Assembly (NCBI GenBank): GCA_900617975.1
Contig: UZAE01012624.1
Span: 1 to 35,382 of the forward strand
Reading direction: 5' to 3'
Length of the DNA: 35,382 bases
Source of the DNA: Rodentolepis nana
Lineage: Eukaryota > Platyhelminthes > Cestoda > Cyclophyllidea > Hymenolepididae
The position numbers were made by a program, and so were the translations under genes. Below the pieces are notes generated by a model. That model was not told where the DNA came from. It did no database searches and saw only the letters and a program-made list of their open reading frames with translations. Below, piece after piece: positions 23,351 to 33,899 of this stretch. Within the stretch, counting starts at the first letter, position 1. Each line of letters begins with the position of its first letter.

Positions 23351-26300
23351 GTAAGTCGAGACTTTCATCTTCAATTTGCTGATTTAATAATTTTCTCATT
23401 TTGCCTTCTAATATTATTGATTACTAATGATTATTTGCTCAAATTAAGTTATAATTAAGTAAAAAATAGAATAGTGGATTTTAAAAATGTGAAATCAAAG
23501 AGCATATTTTCATGCTTTTTATAGAAGTGCAAATAGACTGTTTACGCCGCACTAGTACATACCACTGTGTACTCTACAAAAGATCTTGCCGGTTTCGCGG
23601 GAACTCTGGCTTTTAACATTCGGTAGCTTGTCTGCACCAGCACAGTAGACCTAAAGTATTATTTGACGCAATGGTTGAAGATATAGTAATTCTACAAATT
23701 TTAATTCTAATATAAGTAATTGAACGTATTTATTGAATAGATCGAAAAGTATGGATTAAGCCATCTATTAAGGAGAAAATTCAATTATACAATACACATT
23801 TAGTAGTTCTATATTTGCAAAAAAAGTTAACTTCGGCCTTTCTACATTTAGATACAGGAATCACATCGAAAGATCCAAGCTCTACCTCAGCAAATGAAAT
23901 AAGTAAGTTGAAGGTTTGTAAATGATTGCTTATATTTTTTCAGGTATAACACATATTCTCTTTTTTGTACATGATTACTTACATTTGCAAGTTTTATAAT
24001 TGTTTAAACGTGCTCATTGCACTGAACAGCAATTATGAAATAAAAATTCTGTTGAAGAAATAATTTTATATTGTGAAATTTCAATTAAGTATCTCTATAT
24101 TTTCAAAAACAATAAACTCGGCATTTTTGACTTTTAGAAGAGGGAATCACATCGAACGGTCTCCCATCTGGCACAGCTAACTTAATAGGTGAGTTGAAGT
24201 TACTTATATTAAATGTTGCTTTATTAATAGGTCAGCTCGAACCTCCTCAAAATGTCACACTGGAGGAAGTAAATAGCACTTCGGCACGTCTTACTTGGAA
24301 TGCATTAAACCATTATGGAGTGGAATTGGCTGAATATCTGGTAAACTACATTGCCGATAATTCAGAATGGTTGAAGAAAACAACGGAGAATTGTGAAGTC
24401 ATTCTTCCATTTGAAAAGGAAAAGTTGACCGCATCAGTCATGGGGGTTTACAAACTCAATGATGGAACAGATAATACCAAGAATGGAAAAGAATCTAGTA
24501 GAGTGAAACTTATAAAGATTCCCCCAAGTAAGTTCAACAAGATATATTGCTGTTGCTTGTTAGATTTAATGAAACTCAGCTAAGCTTTTCTTTCAAAAAT
24601 AAGGCAATTTCAAAAGGCAATCATGAGATAAACAGCTTTTAAAAGCTAGATGATACGTTAGGATTAAGGTGGAAAGTGGAAGAGGCAACGCATTCATTCA
24701 ATCTCTGGAAAGTTGAAGTAGTTGCCGCTCACACGCACACACACACACAGCGATTTACTGCGTCCGAACAGGCCAGTTGAAATGGAAGTTTTAAATTGCT
24801 GGAACGGTTCGCTTTGGGCATAAAGGGGGGGGGGGGATTACATTGACGGTACTCTAAGAACTCTGAAATACCTCATCGAAAATGATCAGCTTAAGCACCT
24901 TTCTGTCCTCATAGTAAAGTAGGTTTACGTTTATAACCACTCGTTGTAACATAAGATCAGTAGGAAAAATCAATTTCAATTTGACATAATAGAAACTCAT
25001 AACTCAGTATTACTTAAATCAATTAGAATTCTATAAAGATATAACAAACACTGAGGAAACGTCATTTCCAAATTTGTACAAAAGAAGCGAAATGATAATC
25101 TTTTGCCAATCATTTGAGCGCAATAACGCAGGTAGTACATGCGTATAATAACTCATTTTCTGAATATTTTTACAATAATAAACAACAAATAAAGAAATAA
25201 AGAAAGCAAAAAATGCACAAATCTCCCGACTTCTACGCCTCTGTAGAAGTTCAGGCCTTCATAAAGAGGCATTAGCATAGTCATTCTCCTTAATTAATAT
25301 TTGCGTTGTTACAGTGAAATCGCAATTGTACAGATTTTCGAGGTTAAAATTTTGAATGTGTGTAACTGATTTCTTCCTTGAAAATAGAACACAAGCCTCC
25401 ACAAATTAGTCCACTGGAAAAAATAAATGAAACTACAGCACTTCTTAAATGGAATCCAATAAATATTATCGGAGTGTACGTGAAGAAATATTTGGTTCTA
25501 TACAATAACGATGGCTCGAATTGGCTGACGAAAGAAACAACTGAATGCTCAACCACCCTTCCATTGGGGAACACAACATTATATGCATTAGTTAAGGATG
25601 TTTATCAACTCTACAAAGGATCCGAGCTAGTATACGAGAATGATTACTCAGCCCAAGTTTCTCTTGACAAGTCTCCTCCCCAACGTAAGTGTGGAAATTT
25701 AATTTCGGATTAAATTAGTGGAACTCATTTATGGCATTGAGCAGCAAGTATGGAGTACCTCTTCTATTGAAGAAATACTTTTCTCCTGTTGAATGCTAAT
25801 TTAGCATTTCCCACTTTCAAACAAAAAGTTATATTTTACTGTTTTCAACATTTAGAAGTCAATATCACATCAAACGTTCAAAATTCTACCTCAACAAATA
25901 CACTAGGTGAGTTAAATTTGTCCCTTGTTGGTGTTATTTTGATCGAAAGATCATCTCGTTTCAATGAGATTTCAAAAATATTTGTTGTCAAGACAACTCG
26001 AGCTCCCTTTGCTTCTTAAAACTTTAAAACTCTAAATTGGGCAATCTTGATATCAGAGTTCTAACAAAATAAGAATTAATTTTGCAATTTATTTATTAAT
26101 GCTTCCTAAAATTTCGGGCCTGACAAAGACTGATGAAAGGTGACTTACTTGTAAGTGAACTCAGGGTAGTATTTTTTGAGAATAGTTTGGTAAAGCAACG
26201 CATCCAAAATCTGCTGAAATGATGCACTTGTTTGACTATGCTTTTGTAATACTTTAGTTGCGGAAAGGGCAAATAATGGAAGTGATGCATCGCGCTCAAT

Positions 26301-29300
26301 TGTGCAAGAGACCAGCACTATCGGTGAGTCAGTTAGTCAATAAGAAGTGAGTAGTGAAATGCCACTTGCTGACTTTCAATACAGCAATTTGCTTAACAGA
26401 GGAATTGAATGTGAGCTTTAATGAAATGAAACGTTTGAGTGTTGATATTGATATTTCTCTGGGTAATTCACTCTCGGAGACTCTAAAATACCCTTCGAAT
26501 CAGTTAGAAGTAATTAAGGCCATTAACTAAACACCTCAAATTGCATTCCACTCAAACAAAACAATTCAAATCATTCTTTTTAATCATTCTCAGATTTGCC
26601 AGAACACCGATAAGACAACATTGATTTTTTTAGTGAAGCATGAACAAGCTTGAGCAAGCAAAATTCGAAGCAAGGACGAATTTAATTTGTTGACTGACTA
26701 GTTCATTGCTATCTGATTTAAGAGACTTGCCATCGATAACAGCTCATCATGAGAAATGAATGCTCTCTTAAGACGTGTGAAAAAATGAGATTAGAATAAG
26801 AGCAACACATTGAAGCATATTTATTTAAAGACATTTAAAAAGCGTTTGTGTGCAGGAATTGTTTGCACAATTTATATATTAACATTGATTTTTAAGTTCA
26901 TCATATATAGATTCGCATATATTTCGGCCTCTTAAACTCTGCGAAATGGGAGAGAATTCGTTATAAATTTTAACAAGAAAGAGGCTTACGTTTACAGGGT
27001 ATTCATAATTGAAGGTAATGAAGTCATTTTCTTTTTCAAAATCCATTTTAATGTCATTAAATACCTTAAGACCAGTACTTGAGCACTCGACATTCCACTG
27101 AGGTATAAAGGAACTAAAATTGGCAATTAAAGCCCATACTGTCTTACTCATTGCAGTGGAGTTTTGCCAATTCAATAAACACTTCAACTGGTTCACCTGA
27201 CTTGAATTGATAAGAACCACCGAAATACACCCCGTCTTCAGATATCATCATGCTACTTTTATAGCATAAACGGATTACTCAAATGCTGAAACTGAAGTTT
27301 ATTTCGAAAGCATATACTCCGATTTGAACTCTTCTTTTCGCCAATTCGACAAATTGTTGAACTTAGTTCACAAATCGTTTTTGCATTTATTTCGCGATTA
27401 GAATACTCATCACATACAGGATCTCATGACATCAATCATTCTGGAAAGGGCTGCAAACACCACAGATATATTTAACAGTAAATAAACCGTGAAAATAGGT
27501 CATACAAAAGTTGCAAATGGAATATTTTGCACGTGTGAAGGTGTCTAATAATGATGCCAATTAGAAATATGTCATTTCACATGAAACTTTAATTTTGTAT
27601 TGGAGATAATAAATTCACGTTGTTGGAATTTAGAGATTTAATTATGTCAAATAACTGGCTTTATGTTAGCTATAAATGGTCCTTTGGTTGACTTGGAGCT
27701 TCATAAAGAGGAGGAACATCAGTCACAAAAAATCGAGGAGGAGGAGGAGGTGGAGGGGTGAGGAGTTGAGGAAGTAGAGTGATTCACAGATGTAAAAGAG
27801 ACACACACACAAAGGTAGAGAAAAGGGCATGGTGAGTACTGATTGAAGTGAGAAGTCAATTGCAGTTTTATCGATTCTTTTGTCCCTTGAGTATACTATG
27901 TCCAGGATACACCACGTGAGGTAAGTGCATCGCGATTTTTTACCACTATAAAATTTCTAAACCTTAATTGCCAACAACCAAATTTTGGGCCAAAAATAAA
28001 TGCATGTGTGCTATGATATTTTGCTTCCAAAATGATCCAGAACGGTCACGTAGCCTGTCAGAACAAAGTTGCTTATTTGCACTTATTCCATATACCAAAA
28101 TCCACAGATCTACCCTCACACTCTACAAGAGTGCTTTGTCTTCCCCACTTTCTTACGGCACTTCTTGTTGCTACAGTACAATCTCATTGCATTGACAGTA
28201 CCATAAAAAATCTGAAATACCTCACTGAAAATAAACAGCTTAAGCTTCTTTCTGTCCTCACTTTCTGTCCTCATAGTAAAGTAGGTTTACGTTTAAAACC
28301 ACGCGTTGGAACATAAGATCAGTAGGAAAGATCAAATTCAGTTTGACCTAATAGAAACTCATAACTCAGTATTACTTAAATCAATAAGAATTCTGTAAAG
28401 ATATAACAAACAATGAGGAAACGTCATCTCCAAATTTGTACAAAAGAAGCGAAATGATAATCTTTTGCCGATCATTTGAGCGCAATAACGCAGGTAGTAC
28501 ATGCGTATAATAACCCATTTTCTGAATATTTATAAAATAATAAACAACAAATAAAGATATAAAGAAAATAGTAGGTTTTTATGTAAGTAAGAATAAAGTT
28601 ATGCTATCGTTAAATTTCTGGTTCCAGTAAGAGTGATTAAAAATGACTTGATAATCACATAAAACAAACGATGGAGCGTGTTGAATAACGCGACTTTGCT
28701 GAGGAAACGAGCTGAAAGTGAAAGCTTTCAGCAAATTTTGAACTTTGATGATGTATTATTGTGGGTACCTATTGAACTGTGCTCAAGCGAATATTCCCAG
28801 GGTGTATTATATCAATGCGGTTCTCTGAAAACTCGGTAAGCTCACAGTTGGATATGTTGAGATTGGCCACTTTGCATTTGACGATGTCTAATTTGCAAAT
28901 TTTGAGACTGAAGGTGTACAGAAATATTGGTATTTTCACGTGCTCTGAAGTGCATTCAGAAAAGTCTTTCTGAAAGTAGTACGTCTATGAACCCTCGCAG
29001 CATCTATAAATTCGATGGTGTTGAATGACAATGCCTTGGTAATGTCTTAGGTGAGGCACATGAAGATGACAGGGGTGATGCCGTGGATAGCAATCACACC
29101 GGCGAGTTAGTTGATTTGGAGAAGGTGGCAGTTATGGCCTAATAGAGAGATATTGGGGGGAGAGGCTGAAGGAGGGTGTAGTTGAAGTAGCATATCAAGA
29201 ATTGTCTTGAAGAAGGTACCAAATAGGCCACTGGCTACGTGCATTACAAAGGCTCAACACGATGTTGAGGTGGCCAACTTCTTCTATGTCACATTGTTTG

Positions 29301-32300
29301 ACAATCATTCTCTTTAAATCTGCCAGCCAAAAAGTTCTTTTATAATCCCTAGATTAAGCAGTTAAATGATATCTGGAAATGATGTGATCCAATGAAAGTG
29401 ACCAAACATTGCAATTAGTGAGATTTTGCACAGTTTGAAGTTGATAAAACGAAGTTAAAAGTAAGGTTATGGCTACAAGTAAGATTGAGAGTATGCATTT
29501 TAGGTGCTGCAAGAAAAAAAGAGAACAACAGAAAAGGCAAGAAAGGCCACAGGAGGCCCAAAAAAGGAGGCGACCATGTTACACCTCTCTCTTCTGACGA
29601 AGAGGTCGGTCCCGACGGTGAGTTAGTTATTTAGTTTTGCGGTTTAGTATGAAGGGAGTGATATGATGTCACTTCCATACTTCCATTTGCACACTTCTTG
29701 GTTGACTGAACCGTGCGTTTACATTGGATGTGATGAGATGATTGTATGTGATCTATGTTTTTTGAAATCACCTAGACGGTACTTCAGTCAATTCGAAAGT
29801 ACCTCTTGCCAACAATGAAAGTGCAGGTAAAGAGTCAGGCAGAAATGCAGGCAAGTTACAGAGAATTTTAAATATTATACTTATCGACACTGTTGTTTGG
29901 GGTTGATTGAACGAGACCTGATTCGAGTGAGTAAGTATTAGATAAAGGTAAATTGATACTTCGTTGGAATGACTAAAGTTTCATGTTTCCTATCTGAACG
30001 GACACCAATGTGAGAAAATTTTACTTCTAAAATGATTGATTTTCACCAGTCATGCTTCATCAAGTTAGATATGCAATCACGTTATGTGCTGCAAGTTGAA
30101 ATTGTGTTCCTAAAAAGGTGTGCTGGTTCTAATTGATTGAATTTCTCCACTGCTATCTTCTAATCGCGTTGAGGCTGGTAGAGAGATGTTTAGATAGGTG
30201 CGGGGGGAAGGGGGTTGTCGAGAGAGGAAGTGAAGGAGACAGAAATGGCCTAAGGGAGAGATTGTGGGGGTACGGTGGGAAGGGAGGGGCTGAATGAGTG
30301 TGAGATTGGGGTAGGATATCAAGGAATGTCTTGAAGAAGGTACCAAAGAGGCCACTGGCTAGGTGGATTACATGGGCTCGACAAGAAGTTGAGGTGGCCT
30401 ACTTCTCTCATATGAATTGAATGGGACTAAACATGAGTGACTAAATTATAGAGTAAGTGAAACTGCCAATGGCTTTTGGAGACCAAATCGTCAGGATTCC
30501 TATTCACGCATTAGTAATCTCATCACACTAGTGATATGTTAGTTAAACTTCTATACTTGCGGATATTCATCAGTTGTGTATCAACAAGGTAGATTTGATA
30601 GCGCATAATTTGCTACACATTGAAATTTGTGTGCCGACAATGGAACGTGTTAGATCTAATCGTTTGGCTATCTCAAATCGTATCATTAAAACACACACAC
30701 AGGTAGATTGAGGGAGAGAGGGTGAGTGATACGGAGGCAGGTATGGCCTTTGGGAGTGTGAGGTTGTGATTGTGGTAGTCAATCAAGTGTTTTCGAGGCG
30801 AAGGCATCTAAACAGCCTCTGACTATGTCACATAATCTGATCGACATGGTTCCAGAGTCTACACCCTTGGTATGAACTAAGCAATTTTTCTGACACATCC
30901 ACAATTCTCTTCTCTTGGTCAATTCTTGCAGGCTACTTTATCATCTCACATGTGCTGTGGTATCCTCAAAGGACATTAGCGACTGATTGATCCAGTTGCA
31001 GAAAGCTACTTGGCTCATACTGAAATATCAACTTAAATAAACATAAGCACTGATCATTTTTTCGCGTTCTTCCATACTATTTTACATTTGCAATCTTAAA
31101 CAAATGACCACACGTCGTTAAAATAAATGGAGTATCCCAAATGAACGGCCACGCTCTCGAAGTACACGGTAGTTTTACACGAATATATTCGCAATCTCAC
31201 CTGTATGGTCGTATGTTCACATGTGATTAGCACCTCTCAAACAGTTCCTCTGCCTAAATGTTACTGATCTCATGGAGAAATGTCTGCTCAAATGAACATA
31301 AGCGTCGACAATTCTGTTTGTGTTCCTCCAAACTCTCTTATATTTGTAGGCAATAACAATGGAATAAATGAAACCGTGGCAACGCCAGAAATACCTCTCA
31401 ATAAAGCCACTTCCGAACACAAAGGTAATGTGATATTGGGGTACTTTTTATAAGTTAATATCCCTGAAGTAAACATTGAGTTTGAAGTTTATACTTCCAT
31501 GTGTACACCTTATGGTTGACCAAAATGTGCATTCACATTGGATATGATGAGGTAATCGTATGTGAAGTGGACTGTTTGGTATTCCTGGACAGCCTGCAGT
31601 CGATTGGAAATTGCCATTTAGATGCAGTAAAAGCACAGACTAAGTGTTATGTAGAAGTGTTAGTAAGTTATGTCGTTTTCATCTATCCTACTTATCTGCA
31701 CCACTGAATAGCGCAAAATGAATGGGACTAGACGTGAGGAACTAAATTGTAGAGTAAGGGGTGCTGCCACTGACGAAGTCTGGTGAGTTTGGGGCTTGGT
31801 TGTCGTCAAGTGTGTAGGAGATGAGCAACGCAAAAATATATCTCAACCTTTGAGAACGGAAATAGAGTGTGGAGAGTGGGGAGTAATATTTTGTAGATAT
31901 GATATTTTTGATTGACAATGCTTTAGGTGCGTCAATCGGTGAAAATGCAAGTGATGTATCTGGCACAACTGTTCAAGGGAAGAGCACTACTGGTGACTCA
32001 GTTTGTTGGCGAGTCACTTAATATGAGATAAATGGTAAAATGCCACTTGCATGACCTCCTGTGTTATTAGCTTTGTTGTGCAAGACGTGCAATGTCATTG
32101 GGGAGGAAGACAAAATTTCTGCTGAAATCTTCCTTTCAAAACCCATAGGTGAGGCTCCAGCCGAGTCGCATGTGTCTCGGTGAAACAGTGAAAGTGTAGA
32201 AAAAGAGGATCTTGATCTTTGGCGTGTTATATGCAAATCTACTGGCTCATCAACTATTGCCCTCTCTTCACTAATTCATGCAGTCTGCTTTTCTACTTCA

Positions 32301-33866
32301 CTTGTGCTGTTATATGACCAGACGTGATTTGCGCCTGCCTAAGTGACCCGCTGGTTAGAAGCTACTGATCACATTGAGAAATTTCTGATTAAATAAACAT
32401 AAGCACTGACTAATTCCCTTGTGTTCCTCTGAACTATTTTACATTTGTAAACATAAATAAGGAAATATATGTCGCAGGTTTCATGGAAGGAACCTAAATG
32501 AACAATCGTGTATTTGGAGTACTGGGCAATTCGAAATTGAGTTAACTTCTGAGTGATGATGTTTCATTGGGAAAGTTGAGACTGTAGTACTGAAATATTG
32601 GCATTTCAACTTCCTTGGTAGATCGTTCATTGTAGACCTTTTAGATGCACTATCGCTATCAAACCTAGTAACATCTGGAGATTCGTTCGTTTTGCTTGAC
32701 AACACTTTTGTTTTGCTTTAGCTGCGTCAGAGGGAACAAGCGCGCATGATGCACCTGCCTCTCCTGTTGAAAAGGCCAGTCCTGACGGTAAGTCAGTTAT
32801 TTAGTTTGCGGTTTATTATGAAGGGAATGATATGATGTCACTTCCATACTACCATTTACGTACCTCTGAAAGGGAGAGAAGGAGACTGATGGTGGGGCTA
32901 GGGTTGGGAGAGGAGTGTCTAAAGTAGGGTGTAGTTGAGGTTGCATATCAAGAATTGTCTTGAAGAAGGTACCAAAGAGGCCACTGGCTACGTGCATTAC
33001 ATAGGCTCAACAAGAAGTTTTACAATCATTCTCTTTGAACTGTCAGCCAAAAGACTTGTTTAATTCCAAAAGTAAGCAGTTAAATGATATCTGGAAATGA
33101 TGTGATCCAATGAAAGTGACCAAACATTGCAATTAGTGAGATTTTGCACAGTTTGAAGTTGATAAAACGAAGTTAAAAGTAAGGTTATGGCTACAAGTAA
33201 GATTGAGAGTATGCATTTTAGGTGCTGCAAGAAAAAAAGAGAACAACAGAAAAGGCAAGAAAGGCCACAGGAGGCCCAAAAAAGGAGGCGACCATGTTAC
33301 ACCTCTCTCTTCTGACGAAGAGGTCGGTCCCGACGGTGAGTTAGTTATTTAGTTTTGCGGTTTAGTATGAAGGGAGTGATATGATGTCACTTCCATACTT
33401 CCATTTGCACACTTCTTGGTTGACTGAACCGTGCGTTGACATTGGATGTGATGAGTTAATTGAATGTGAACAATGTTTTTTGAAATCACCAAGACGGTAC
33501 TTCAGTCAACTCGAAAGTACATCTTGGTAACAATGAAAGTGCAGATGAAGAGTTAGATAGAAATGCAGGCAAGTTGCAGAGCATCTTAAATATTATACTT
33601 ATCGACACTGTTGTTTGGGGTTGATTGAATTAGACCACTTATGTTTCACCAATTTGGATTTACAATCAAGAAATGTGCTGCAAGTTAAAATTATTTTACT
33701 AGAATGAGGTGCGTTGGTTCTGATCGTTTGATTTTCTCGGTTGATATCTTCAAACCGCGTTGAGGCATGTAGAGAGTGGGAGAGAGAGGTTTGGGGGAGG
33801 GGGGAGGGTGTGGTCGTGAGAGGAAGTGAAGGAGGTAGATATGACTTCAGGGAGAGATGGTGGTGG

Positions 33867-33899
<33 letters not shown>

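Noticed and set aside
28032..28316. 94-codon plus-strand frame with a hydrophobic leader as a new secreted gene
   Set aside because: The leader portion is the decayed duplicate of the signal-peptide exon; the Met upstream is in unrelated flank and the sequence runs into intron-derived DNA.
28779..28973. Additional array exon near 28791-28832
   Set aside because: The acceptor CCCAG and donor GTAAGC exist, but the segment would end in phase 0, unlike every other array exon.
30110..30355. Proline/serine-rich minus-strand open frame
   Set aside because: It is the complement of the G-rich intron repeat; other copies give similar but frame-shifted versions, so composition explains it.
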